64,000 nt of DNA from Tianweitania sediminis (GCF_017813335.1 NZ_JAGIYY010000003.1:372001-436000); one strand, 5' to 3'; positions 1 through 7,119 are shown, counted from the first letter of the stretch. A program made the numbers and translations. Notes: generated from the letters alone by a model not told the origin.

Positions 1-356
1 GCCGCCCTTTCCATCACGCGCAGATCGTCGAAGACAGCGCAATCGAGGCGCCCACGGCGGCGCTCAAGAAGCGGTCGAGCGGAGGCGTAGTCGATGCCAA
101 GGAAGATCAGGACGCCGGTCATTCCAGCGGCGATGATGCGCCACTGCGTCTCACAGTTGAGAAAGACCGTAAGGCTACGCCAGTTCACGTCCCAAACCTC
201 GAGGGCATCATCATCATTGTTTGCGACCTGGTCGGGAGGGACCTGGACCCCGAGGAGCTCGAAGTCCGCAGCGGTCTCCTCATCAAGGCCCCCACTGGCT
301 TCAGGATCGACTTGACCGGACCGCGCGTATGCCCAATGGCGCGCGGCCGCGATCAG
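1..356 (-). CDS. Tail assembly protein (DUF1799-like), read by -1 frameshift, partial
   Basis: This frame is open without a stop from the slippery site to the window edge and has no early start codon; its first ATG is about 80 codons in. The translated protein has an acidic stretch followed by EVWDVNW and ETQWRII, then GIDYASA, the conserved core of the DUF1799 tail family found directly after a tail chaperone in siphophages. It is therefore probably made only as a fusion to the preceding 126-residue protein, as lambda gpGT is. In lambda this type of protein acts in the cytoplasm with the tape measure protein during tail assembly. The 3' end lies outside the window. Confidence 0.78.
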   Translation of the reverse strand, partial: MIAAARHWAYARSGQVDPEASGGLDEETAADFELLGVQVPPDQVANNDDDALEVWDVNWRSLTVFLNCETQWRIIAAGMTGVLIFLGIDYASARPLLERRRGRLDCAVFDDLRVMERA

Positions 357-733
357 TTTCCCCTTCGAGCCACGTCCGTCCGCATGCTGTCTCCCCAGGC
401 CCGGAAAACCGCGGTCCTAAACCACTGCATCTCCATGGCTTCGCGGAGAGCGTCCTTCGTGAATGGGACCGCAGCGTCATTCTCGTCGACCACACCGCGC
501 CAGTCCGTGATCACATCCAGGAGCTGCTCGACCTCCTGCGCCACGCGCTCATTCGGATTGTCGATCTGCGATATTTCGGTACCCTTCGCTCGAAGCACGC
601 TTTCACGGACCGCCTTGAACCGCGCTTCGAACTTCATTGTCATGAGTTTGCCGGCAGCTTCCGGGTCGGGCATGCTGACGTCGACGGGCCACCAATAAAG
701 GTGCTCAGATACAAGGCGGAACTTTGCGGCCAT
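353..733 (-). CDS. Phage tail assembly chaperone (gpG-like)
   Basis: A 126-residue protein that follows the tail tube gene after a 75-base gap, the usual position of the tail assembly chaperone. It starts with SEHLYWWPVDV and a helical, charged middle (KFEARFKAVRE), as in small siphophage tail chaperones. It ends in GGA AAC TGA, a slippery site, so a fraction of ribosomes should continue into the next frame and make a longer chaperone. Such proteins bind the tape measure protein in the cytoplasm and are absent from the finished tail. The tape measure gene itself would lie left of the window. The assignment rests on order and frameshift rather than on a strong motif. Confidence 0.75.
   Translation of the reverse strand: MAAKFRLVSEHLYWWPVDVSMPDPEAAGKLMTMKFEARFKAVRESVLRAKGTEISQIDNPNERVAQEVEQLLDVITDWRGVVDENDAAVPFTKDALREAMEMQWFRTAVFRAWGDSMRTDVARRGN
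356..362 (-). promoter_or_regulatory. Programmed -1 frameshift site G GGA AAC
   Basis: On the minus strand the last two sense codons of the upstream tail gene are GGA AAC, preceded by G and followed at once by TGA. This fits the X XXY YYZ slippery heptamer with X=G, Y=A, Z=C. Slipping back one base puts the ribosome into the DUF1799-like frame, which is open to the window edge. Placement at the very end of the first frame is the same as in the lambda G/GT pair. Confidence 0.72.
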
Positions 734-767
734 ATGGCTCTCCCGGAGTTCTAGAAGCGGGTTGGAA

Positions 768-783
768 ACGGCTTCGAAGCCGT
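768..783. other. 16-base perfect palindrome in a tail-gene gap
   Basis: ACGGCTTCGAAGCCGT lies in the 75-base gap between the tail tube gene and the chaperone gene, the only sizeable gap in this part of the late operon. As RNA it could form a short hairpin followed by UUUCC, so it may be a weak attenuator that lowers chaperone expression relative to tube protein; it could also be a protein-binding dyad. Confidence 0.4.
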
Positions 784-808
784 CTCAACGTCAGTGTCCG
801 CGCAGGGC

Positions 809-1738
809 TTAGCGGATGATCAGCGAGAGCTCGTCATTGCCCGCCGTCGGCAGGAACATCATCGGAATGGTGTTGTTCATGATCCCGGTTGACTGGCCTT
901 CGCCTGGACGGCCGATCTGGACGTTCAAAGCTGCAAACTCACAGATATTTCCAGCTTCGGTCCCGTGCACGAAGCTCATGGCGCCGGTCTCGTGAGCCTT
1001 CGCCGTCGCTATCCAGTTCTTCACCGACAACTGCGTCGCTTCCATCACGGCCGACCCGGTGGTCCGGCGATCCGCGATCTGGATGGTTTCCTCGTTGATG
1101 AGCTGGCGGGCCGAGACCTCGTTCCCGAGGTCGATGGTCACGCTTTCCGTCGGGAGGGTGACACCGTGCAGGCTGAACACCGAGTTCTGCTTGTTCACGG
1201 GAACAGGCTTGATGAAGCCGGTCAGCGTGAGAGCAGGCAGCGCCTCGTCAACGAGCGTGCCGTGCAGGCCGAGGAAGTTGAACCGCAAGCGCGGGATGCC
1301 CTGTGGCGTCAGCTCGGTCCGCCAGCTGCCGCGGCAGCCGAGCATGGCCTGACGGGTACCGTCGCGATTGTAGTGGAAGGTGACCGCCTCAAAACCATCG
1401 GAGACCGGCTGGTATTCGACGTCGGTCCCGGCGGTTATGACCTGGCTCATCCCGCAAGCGCGGAGCAACGAGCCATAGGCAGGCGCGGTACCGGCATCGC
1501 CGGCGCCGGCAAGCTCGACCGAGCCTTCCAGGCGTGCGAGATACCCCGACAGGATGATGCCCTGGTGACCCATATACGGCAGCAGCAGGTCGCGGCTAAT
1601 TTCTGCGGCCTCCAAGGGCGTGAAGTTCACGTCCTGGAAGAGGATGGCGTTGGCTGCGCCAGTGGGAGCGGCATCCGTCCCATAGGTAGTTTCGATCTTC
1701 GCCAGGGCGGCGAGCTTGCGCCAGAAACGCTTGGCCAT
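809..1738 (-). CDS. Phage tail tube protein (siphovirus type)
   Basis: A 309-residue protein beginning AKRFWRKLAALAKIETTYG and containing the AAEISRDLLLPYMG stretch near residue 43. This is the organisation of tail tube proteins of non-contractile tails, which open with a short basic segment, a TTYGTDA-like turn and then beta-rich tube sequence. It would polymerise around the tape measure protein into the inner tube through which DNA passes. There is no contractile sheath gene beside it, so the prophage should make a siphovirus. It starts 3 bases after the small DUF2635-like gene and is followed by the chaperone pair. The family assignment is strong in context, moderate from sequence alone. 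Confidence 0.82.
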   Translation of the reverse strand: MAKRFWRKLAALAKIETTYGTDAAPTGAANAILFQDVNFTPLEAAEISRDLLLPYMGHQGIILSGYLARLEGSVELAGAGDAGTAPAYGSLLRACGMSQVITAGTDVEYQPVSDGFEAVTFHYNRDGTRQAMLGCRGSWRTELTPQGIPRLRFNFLGLHGTLVDEALPALTLTGFIKPVPVNKQNSVFSLHGVTLPTESVTIDLGNEVSARQLINEETIQIADRRTTGSAVMEATQLSVKNWIATAKAHETGAMSFVHGTEAGNICEFAALNVQIGRPGEGQSTGIMNNTIPMMFLPTAGNDELSLIIR

Positions 1739-1741
1739 GGA

Positions 1742-1915
1742 TCAGTCCTTTTTGGATGAAGCGGCGGCGGTCTGCACGGCTGCCGGCTTGGGGGCTTGGG
1801 ACTCGGCCGATGCGTCGGGCGCGTCCTTCATGACTGGCGATGTGCGCTTCAGCTCGCCGGTCTTGGAAGCGCGCTCATACGTGCCGCCTGTCCGCTCGAT
1901 CGGGGATTTCGTCAT
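1742..1915 (-). CDS. Small tail-region protein (DUF2635-like)
   Basis: A 57-residue protein starting MTKSPIERTGGTYER, with a lysine- and alanine-rich tail (ASSKKD at the end). Its ATG overlaps the stop of the preceding gp37-like gene as ATGA, which sets the start. Very small proteins of this kind stand between the gp37-like terminator and the tail tube or sheath in Mu-like phages and are grouped as DUF2635. Their function is unknown; the context suggests a tail or connector role. The sequence is low in complexity, so the family call is tentative, but overlap and position make the gene itself likely. Confidence 0.65.
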   Translation of the reverse strand: MTKSPIERTGGTYERASKTGELKRTSPVMKDAPDASAESQAPKPAAVQTAAASSKKD

Positions 1916-2349
1916 GCTTGCTGCTCCAACCAGGTGGTCACGCCGTAAGTCTCGCCCCACCAAACCGAGCCCTTGGCGGCGCGCACCAACTTGCCAGCGA
2001 TGAGGGTGAAGGGTTCGCCATGCTCGGCGTTCGGCGCGAACCCGATCATCTGCTGGCGCACCCAGGCTTTCAGGGAGTCGATCTCGCCGGCGGCCGCGCC
2101 ACCCGTCGCATCGGAAACATTGCTGGTGACGATGTAGACGCCGAGGTCGACTTCGACGGGCTGAAGCACGGGCCCGGTGAGGCGCTCGCTCTCGCCAGCC
2201 ACTTCCTCGAGGATGACGACAAAAGCGGCCGGCGTGGTGTTTGGGCCGTCCTTCAGTGCGGCAAGCTCGGCGATCGGCTCAACCAGGCGAAAGGGAGACC
2301 CGCTCGTGTCGCGGAGGCGAGCAATGACGACGTCGACCAGGCTGCTCAT
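1912..2349 (-). CDS. Mu gp37-like tail terminator/joining protein
   Basis: A 145-residue protein (MSSLVDVVIARLRD at the start) whose size and position between the virion morphogenesis protein and the tail tube match Mu-like gp37. Proteins of this family resemble tail terminators, which cap the tail tube and join it to the head. Visible features are a helical first 15 residues, a beta-rich middle (QPVEVDLGVYIVTS) and a conserved-looking WVRQQMIGFAPN segment near residue 95. It overlaps both neighbours by four bases, so all three are translationally coupled. Confidence 0.8.
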   Translation of the reverse strand: MSSLVDVVIARLRDTSGSPFRLVEPIAELAALKDGPNTTPAAFVVILEEVAGESERLTGPVLQPVEVDLGVYIVTSNVSDATGGAAAGEIDSLKAWVRQQMIGFAPNAEHGEPFTLIAGKLVRAAKGSVWWGETYGVTTWLEQQA

Positions 2350-2909
2350 CGTGCGGCCTCCGCGAAATGGTCAGCGACGATCGAGGTGATCGTATCGCGG
2401 TCGGCCTGGTCGATGCCGAGGTATGGACGCGCTGGCATCCGGACCTGGTGGGCGCCGATCGTGACCGCCCTGCTTTCCTTTCGCTTGGCGGCCGAGCGCA
2501 CGAAGCGCTTCCGTTTGCCGGTCGAAAGGTGGATCGTCTGCTGGCGCTCCGGCATGTCGATGGCGCCGCCGAGCTGGTGAATGGCGGCATAAACGACGTT
2601 GCTGCCGACGCGTGCTTCTGTGTTGGACGCTTCGAAGGTCAGGCTCTGGTAGAGCCGGGTGCTCACCCGAAGAATGTTTGCGGTACCGCGGCGACCACGG
2701 CCGATGCGAGCAGCGGCTGTGCGCGGCCGAAGCGGCGCCCACTTCTTTCCGTCCGGACCGGTCTCGCGCTCGAAGCGGCGCTGGGTCGACTGGAGCATGG
2801 CCGCGCCGATCGCCGCCATTGCCGGCTGCATATCGCCGGCAGCATCCTCCAGGCGCTGAAGCTGGCCGGTGACAGCCTCGTCATCGATGCGGATGAAAAT
2901 GCCGGTCAC
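2346..2909 (-). CDS. Phage virion morphogenesis protein (Mu gpG-like tail completion)
   Basis: A 187-residue protein starting at GTG (VTGIFIRIDDEAV), two bases after the DUF1320 gene. The N-terminal helix region is followed by RFERETGPDGKKWAPLRPRT, the signature of phage virion morphogenesis proteins that complete the tail or join it to the head, and by GSNVVYAAIHQLGG around residue 110. The C-terminus contains MPARPYLGID, the usual closing motif of this family. An in-frame extension upstream to an ATG exists but overlaps DUF1320 heavily, so the GTG is preferred. It acts in the cytoplasm during particle assembly. Confidence 0.88.
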   Translation of the reverse strand: MTGIFIRIDDEAVTGQLQRLEDAAGDMQPAMAAIGAAMLQSTQRRFERETGPDGKKWAPLRPRTAAARIGRGRRGTANILRVSTRLYQSLTFEASNTEARVGSNVVYAAIHQLGGAIDMPERQQTIHLSTGKRKRFVRSAAKRKESRAVTIGAHQVRMPARPYLGIDQADRDTITSIVADHFAEAAR

Positions 2910-2911
2910 GA

Positions 2912-3349
2912 TCAGGCTCCCCTGAGACTGTCGCGAGTGAAGGTGCGGTTTGGTGCCGAGGTCCGGATCTGGCCGCCGCCGGCAGGCTGCGGATCTGCGC
3001 CGCCTGCGGGGCCCGAAAGCTCGATCAAGCCGCGAGCCACATCCTTCAGCCACGAAACGGCTTCGTTGTAAGCGCGCAGGACCGGACCCTCTTTGTCCGC
3101 CGCTTTGCCATGAAGGTAGTAGCGGGCGATGTCGGCCACCTTCTTCACCAGCACCGGCGGCACATCCTGTAGCGGGAGAGCAACCACCTTGCGCAGGTAG
3201 CCGTCGGCCAGCGCCGATGCGTCAGTCAGCGCCCGCTCCAGCGTCACGTCATCGATCGTCGATGGCGGCCGGTTGACACGATCTGTCAGCTGCTCGAGCT
3301 CGGTGGAGCCGAAGCGGTCGATCAGATCCTGTTTGGTAGCATAGGTCAC
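2912..3349 (-). CDS. DUF1320 family protein (Mu gp36-like)
   Basis: The 145-residue sequence opens with MTYATKQDLIDRFGSTEL, the typical first line of the DUF1320/gp36 family, and carries ALTDASALADGYLRK and DIARYYLHG further on. In Mu-like phages this gene stands after the capsid and gp35 genes and its product is thought to be a head-tail connector of the adaptor type. The C-terminal 30 residues are rich in Gly and Pro and look flexible. Its ATG overlaps the stop of the preceding gp35-like gene by four bases, and the next gene follows after two bases. Confidence 0.9.
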   Translation of the reverse strand: MTYATKQDLIDRFGSTELEQLTDRVNRPPSTIDDVTLERALTDASALADGYLRKVVALPLQDVPPVLVKKVADIARYYLHGKAADKEGPVLRAYNEAVSWLKDVARGLIELSGPAGGADPQPAGGGQIRTSAPNRTFTRDSLRGA

Positions 3350-4131
3350 GCCTGGTCGGCTCCAGTCGTCGCCGCCGTCACCAGTTCAACAACGAGGTTC
3401 GGCTCGACGAGAAGCGCTTCCAATTGGTCGGGTGTGAACGTCGCGCCGGGGTATTCCGCCGGCGCAAGGCCATGCGCCATGCCGGCACGGCGGAAGCCCG
3501 CAATGCGAGCCTGGATCCTGACATGAGGACCAAAGGCCAGCTCTGAAAACGGTGCGTTGTCAGCCCACCCTTCGAGCGCCCGCCAAAGGTTCGGAAAGCG
3601 CAATTCACGGGTTGCTAAATCAAGGCCGTCGAACTCTGCCCAGGAAGGATGAAATGCCGGTTCTCTCCCGGCCGTCACGCCCAAGGTGTCGGACTGTTGC
3701 TCGATCCCCAGGCTCGTGCTCCCTGGCCGGACCTCATCCTGAGACGGGACGTTCTCTCGCTGCTCCGTTGCCTGTTCAGGCTGAATTGGTGCCGTCTCTC
3801 CGGCTGTCGCGTCCATGATCTCAGACGTTGCAGATGCCGACCGCCCGGCATCAGGCCTACTTGCCTCTCCCGCCATCGGGGCGCCTTCCGCGGCGCTGGT
3901 CCGACCGTTGTCCTCGGAGGTTTTCGCTTCGGGATTGGGATGGGGGGAGCCTGCGCCTACCGGCGACTGACCGGTCACCAACGCAGGCTCCATTGCTCCG
4001 CCCTGCGTCGACCGGATTGTTTCACCGGCAGGGTTGGCAATCTCGATTGCGATCGGCTGCGCGGCTTCGACCGCTTGCGCGGGCGCCGGCGTCGTCGACT
4101 TGGCTTTCGTGGTTCGCGTGGCCTTGACCAT
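3346..4131 (-). CDS. Mu gp35 / HI1506-like head-region protein with long disordered N-terminus
   Basis: A 261-residue protein in two unlike parts. Residues 1-160 are rich in Ala, Thr, Pro, Glu and Ser and look disordered (for example TKAKSTTPAPAQAVEAAQP). Residues 165-255 are ordered and contain ELAFGPHVRIQARIAGFRRA and LEALLVEPNLVVELV, the module found in HI1506/gp35 proteins next to Mu-like capsid genes. It lies after the major capsid gene behind two tandem hairpins and overlaps DUF1320 by four bases. The role is unknown; a head-decoration or assembly function is inferred from position. The disordered segment is much longer than usual for gp35. Confidence 0.75.
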   Translation of the reverse strand: MVKATRTTKAKSTTPAPAQAVEAAQPIAIEIANPAGETIRSTQGGAMEPALVTGQSPVGAGSPHPNPEAKTSEDNGRTSAAEGAPMAGEASRPDAGRSASATSEIMDATAGETAPIQPEQATEQRENVPSQDEVRPGSTSLGIEQQSDTLGVTAGREPAFHPSWAEFDGLDLATRELRFPNLWRALEGWADNAPFSELAFGPHVRIQARIAGFRRAGMAHGLAPAEYPGATFTPDQLEALLVEPNLVVELVTAATTGADQA

Positions 4132-4182
4132 CGATCATGTCTCCGGGTCTTGCGGAAAGGGCTTGTAAGCCCCTTGCGAAAG

Positions 4183-4242
4183 ACCCGCCGCGGGAGGAGG
4201 TGCGGCGGGTTCTTTCCAGTCACGCGGGAGGAGGTGCGTGAC
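4183..4242 (-). promoter_or_regulatory. Two tandem hairpins with identical loops between capsid and gp35 genes
   Basis: The first hairpin downstream of the capsid gene pairs GTCACGC with GCGTGAC (4219-4242); the second pairs ACCCGCCGC with GCGGCGGGT (4183-4210). The stems differ, but both enclose exactly the same ten-base loop, read ACCTCCTCCC in the minus-strand RNA. Neither is followed by a clear U run, so they are poor factor-independent terminators. They may protect the 3' end of the capsid message or reduce read-through into gp35. Confidence 0.7.
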
Positions 4243-4252
4243 GGGGAAGCTG

Positions 4253-5146
4253 TTATGCCAGCCAGGGCGTCATCAGCAGCTCGGCGCTGCCCGCCCACTT
4301 GTTGCTTTCGCCGCCGTTCACCAGCTGCGACTGCAGGATAGCCTTGCCGGCGCCTTCGAGGCTCGGTGGCACCACCAGAAGGTCAGGAACGAGGCCGAGT
4401 GGGCGACCGTAGTCGCCCTTCATGCCGGTGATCGCCGCACGTGCGGCCGCGTAGTTCGCCTCGTTCAACGTCTGCTTGGAGCCATAAGCGAACTGCCAGA
4501 AGCCGAAGCCGGCATTGGCGCGGCCTTCGACGCCGTAAACGAACTGCTTCTTGTTGAAGACGTTCGGATCGTCCGGGCTGTCCAACGCGACAAAGTCGAA
4601 CTTCTCGCGCTCCTGGTAGATGATCGGCTTGATCGCCCGCTTCGTGCAAAGCAGGTACCAGCCTTCACCCGAGCCGCCGCCGGAGTTCGAAACAGAGATC
4701 TCATTGCCGTTCTCATCGAGCACCGGGTGATCGGTATCGAAGAAGAACTGGCCATCGTAGCACTTGGTTGTGAAGCCGTTCTTCAGGAGCGGCCAAACGA
4801 GCTGATCCGGGAAGGCCGCAACCGACATGCCCATTTCGGTGAAGAGCGGCGCGTAGGTCCCGAGCGTGTCATCGCGGATATCGTCGCGTTCCACGGCGAT
4901 GGTCATTTCGAACGACTTGTTGCGGATCGAGTAATCCGCCTCGGAAACGTTCTGGATCACGCGATCGCCAATCCACTCGCGGATGTTCGGCAGCTTGCTC
5001 AACCAGCCATAACGCTCTTCGCGGGTGCTGGACGGCACCACCGTCGCGACGCGTGCATATTGCGAGGCGGCCTGGCTGAGGCCGCCCTGAAAGTTCGTCT
5101 TGAAGCCAACGCGCAGCGCGTTGAGAGAGCCGGAAGTGATCTTCAT
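4253..5146 (-). CDS. Major capsid protein (Mu gpT-like)
   Basis: A 297-residue protein that begins MKITSGSLNALRVGFKTNFQ, the standard opening of Mu gpT-type major head subunits. Further family features are RYGWLSKLPNIREWIGDR near residue 45, the SFEMTIAVERDDIRDDTLG segment, and the C-terminal GLVPDLLVVPPSLE. The shell is built from many copies of this protein. The start follows the decoration protein by seven bases with a long in-frame extension rejected because it would cover that gene. Length and motifs are normal. Two hairpins directly downstream may stabilise its message, which must be abundant late in infection. Confidence 0.95.
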   Translation of the reverse strand: MKITSGSLNALRVGFKTNFQGGLSQAASQYARVATVVPSSTREERYGWLSKLPNIREWIGDRVIQNVSEADYSIRNKSFEMTIAVERDDIRDDTLGTYAPLFTEMGMSVAAFPDQLVWPLLKNGFTTKCYDGQFFFDTDHPVLDENGNEISVSNSGGGSGEGWYLLCTKRAIKPIIYQEREKFDFVALDSPDDPNVFNKKQFVYGVEGRANAGFGFWQFAYGSKQTLNEANYAAARAAITGMKGDYGRPLGLVPDLLVVPPSLEGAGKAILQSQLVNGGESNKWAGSAELLMTPWLA

Positions 5147-5153
5147 GGGTTCC

Positions 5154-5564
5154 TCAGCCGAAATTGACCCAGACGCCCTGGGCGTCCACGTCGTGGATCT
5201 TGCCGGCCACCGAACGGGTGTTGGTCCCGTTCGTCTTGGCCACGGTCTGGTCATCGACGCCGTAGCAGTCGTCGCCGATATCGGCGGCCGTGATGGCGTC
5301 GGTGGCGGCCGAGTTGGCATAGCGGTAGATGCCGCGACCGATGCGGGCGCGGATATCGCCATTGGCGCCGGCCGAATTGTCGAAGTCGGCTTCGGCTCGG
5401 CCGACGCCGCGCAACGTGGTCGACGTGCTCATCGGGACCGCGAGGCCATTTGCATCAACGGCCGTCAGGCCGCCGGCGTAAATCTTGGTGGCTGCTTTCA
5501 CCGGCAGCTCGGTCATGCCGGCTTCACGCTCCGGCGTGTTGCGTCCCTTGCTCAACGCGGCCAT
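5154..5564 (-). CDS. Capsid decoration/cement-like protein
   Basis: A 136-residue protein lying between protease/scaffold and major capsid. It has the repeated small-residue, beta-rich character of capsid cement proteins: LPVKAATKIYAGGLTAVDAN near residue 20, then GVGRAEADFDNSAGANGDIR and GVWVNFG at the end. Proteins of this DUF2190-like type bind the outside of the capsid and strengthen it. The ATG is one base from the protease stop, and longer in-frame starts inside the protease gene were rejected. Confidence 0.75.
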   Translation of the reverse strand: MAALSKGRNTPEREAGMTELPVKAATKIYAGGLTAVDANGLAVPMSTSTTLRGVGRAEADFDNSAGANGDIRARIGRGIYRYANSAATDAITAADIGDDCYGVDDQTVAKTNGTNTRSVAGKIHDVDAQGVWVNFG

Positions 5565-5565
5565 G

Positions 5566-6117
5566 TCAGAAGGTCTCCGATGAAGCCGCCTCGGCGGCGA
5601 GGGTTTTCGCGTAGTCGGCCGCGCTGATGCCGAGCGCCGCAACCGCTTCGCGCTGACTTTCGTCGAGCGGAACCGGATCGCCGGCCTGACGCTGAGGCGT
5701 CGGCTTGAGCTGCGGATCCGTGAGGACCGGAGCACCCGAGGTGAAGGCGTTGAAGGCGGCGATATCCTTCTTGGCGAGATCCAGGCCCCAATCCTTCAGG
5801 GCTGGCGCCAGCTTGCCGGAAGCAACGGCCTGGTCGACGGCCGTCTGCGCCTTGTCGGCCGACAAAGCCTGCTGGAGCTGGGTGACCGTGTTCCGAAGCT
5901 CGGTCACCGCAGACAGCGGCACGTACTTCGAGGGATCGGGCGCAGCGGTCGCCTTGGCGTTGAAGGCCGCCACGATCGCGTCGGAACCAGCTTCGGCGTC
6001 GGTGCCGGCGGCAAGCGCCACCGCGGCAACCGTCGTCTGCAGCTTGTTGATCACCGAAAGCGCTTCCGCTTCGGTGCTGCCCGCGGCGAGGCCAAGGGCT
6101 TGGAGGATGTTGTCCAT
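5566..6117 (-). CDS. Internal in-frame scaffold protein (Mu gpZ-like), alternative start
   Basis: Inside the protease gene an ATG at 6117 (MDNILQALGLAAGS) is preceded by the strong ribosome site AGGGAGAA six to seven bases upstream. Translation from here gives only the 183-residue helical scaffold part. Mu makes its scaffold gpZ in this way from within gene I. The internal site looks stronger than that of the full-length protein, which would give the expected excess of scaffold over protease. Confidence 0.65.
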   Translation of the reverse strand: MDNILQALGLAAGSTEAEALSVINKLQTTVAAVALAAGTDAEAGSDAIVAAFNAKATAAPDPSKYVPLSAVTELRNTVTQLQQALSADKAQTAVDQAVASGKLAPALKDWGLDLAKKDIAAFNAFTSGAPVLTDPQLKPTPQRQAGDPVPLDESQREAVAALGISAADYAKTLAAEAASSETF

Positions 6118-6651
6118 GGGTTCTCCCTCTGGGGACAGGTCGGAAAATGAGAGGTCGGAGCTCGCGGCGACCTGCGCCAGATCGAGCGCCGGCGTGTTGG
6201 TGAGCGCTGCCATTCGGATTGCGAGCACCTTGCCGGTACTCTTGGAGTGGATCAGCACGGGGCTCAGGTAGCGGTACTCAAGCCCTCGGATCGCCTCCGC
6301 CGCAGCCGCCGTCCACTCGACGCGACCCCAAATGCCGTCCGCGCGGACCTGAAGCTCCTTGATCCAGCCCGCTGCCTTGGCGGTTCCGCCAACGCCATCC
6401 TTCGCGCCGAACACCGACTGATGGTCGTAGTCGATCACCAGCTCGGTGGAACCGGCGATGGAGAGCGTGCGCTGGACGATGGCCTGGAGGGTTTCGCCGT
6501 GGCCGGCGTCGAACGGGCCGCGACCGTCACGCGCCGAAAAGGTGCCGGCCGGGCAAAGCTGCACCCAGGAGCCGTCCGCAGCATCGGCGGCCGAAAGCAG
6601 CGCGAGCGGCGCGGCAAAGGTGGCAAGGGTTGTAGCGGCGGCTTTGGACAT
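5566..6651 (-). CDS. Head maturation protease with C-terminal scaffold (Mu gpI-like)
   Basis: A 361-residue protein. Residues 20-165 form the Mu gpI-type protease: WVQLCPAGTFSARDGRG, then ELVIDYDHQS with the likely catalytic histidine and a following beta-rich region up to MAALTNTPAL. Residues 178-361 are Ala-, Gln- and Asp-rich helices typical of an internal scaffold. The protease cleaves the scaffold and itself after procapsid assembly. An inverted repeat lies 38 bases upstream, where Mu has its PI promoter, and no good ribosome site precedes this ATG, so the exact start is uncertain by a few codons. Confidence 0.88.
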   Translation of the reverse strand: MSKAAATTLATFAAPLALLSAADAADGSWVQLCPAGTFSARDGRGPFDAGHGETLQAIVQRTLSIAGSTELVIDYDHQSVFGAKDGVGGTAKAAGWIKELQVRADGIWGRVEWTAAAAEAIRGLEYRYLSPVLIHSKSTGKVLAIRMAALTNTPALDLAQVAASSDLSFSDLSPEGEPMDNILQALGLAAGSTEAEALSVINKLQTTVAAVALAAGTDAEAGSDAIVAAFNAKATAAPDPSKYVPLSAVTELRNTVTQLQQALSADKAQTAVDQAVASGKLAPALKDWGLDLAKKDIAAFNAFTSGAPVLTDPQLKPTPQRQAGDPVPLDESQREAVAALGISAADYAKTLAAEAASSETF

Positions 6652-6689
6652 GCGGCTGATCTAGCCGCGTCGACCGCATCAAGTCGGCA

Positions 6690-6703
6690 GGCCGAATTCG
6701 GCC
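6690..6703. promoter_or_regulatory. Dyad GGCCGAATTCGGCC upstream of the protease gene (PI-like site)
   Basis: A perfect 14-base palindrome 38 bases before the protease ATG, in the only large gap of the head gene block. An almost identical dyad precedes the amidase gene. In Mu the late activator C binds a dyad at the PI promoter at this same genetic position. A possible -10 (TAGATC) lies about 20 bases downstream. Confidence 0.55.
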
Positions 6704-6882
6704 CCCGGTCGCTATTTGGTTGGGAAAGGTGGGGGCAAATCGCCCGCGGGCCTATCCATACACGCGCAGGTCCGAATTTGAAGCGCTTTCAAAGCCCGTG
6801 GACGCGCGCAATTCAATTCGGGCGTCCATCGGACCCTCCGCGTGCGTCCGGCGCGTTCTGAGGCCCCACAAAGGGATCTACC

Positions 6883-7119
6883 CTATCGGCCAACAATCAG
6901 GCGACGAAGGAATGAAAGCGCGCCGCCGCCTGGAACTTTGATCTTCGCAACGGTCTCGCCTTTGTATCGAGCCCAGGCAAGAGCCTTCAGACGCTCCTGC
7001 GCATCAGCGGGCGATGTGGCGAGGATCTCTATGCCCCAATCCGCGCCCTGATGCCGGTACTCGAAAAGGTACGGCTTGAAGCTTTCCGATAAGTTCGCGC
7101 TCCGTGTTCGGCTGGTCAT
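6883..7119 (-). CDS. Small phage protein of unknown function
   Basis: A 78-residue protein (LSESFKPYLFEYRHQGADWG near the start) whose ATG overlaps the stop of the gp30-like gene as ATGA. Residues 18-60 look like one small alpha/beta domain: a beta strand, then SPADAQERLKALAWARYKGE as a helix, then strand TVAKIKVPG. No family was recognised. It closes the packaging operon, since 231 bases with a dyad follow before the protease gene. The overlap and codon pattern support a real gene. Confidence 0.65.
   Translation of the reverse strand: MTSRTRSANLSESFKPYLFEYRHQGADWGIEILATSPADAQERLKALAWARYKGETVAKIKVPGGGALSFLRRLIVGR

Noticed and set aside
965-1759. Long plus-strand frame across the tail tube gene
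   Set aside because: It lies wholly opposite a well-supported phage gene, has Arg/Gly/Ala-rich composition from GC skew and no domain.
4132-4252. Promoter before the gp35-like gene
   Set aside because: The gap is filled by two hairpins, and no -35/-10 pair or copy of the GGCCGA dyad is present.
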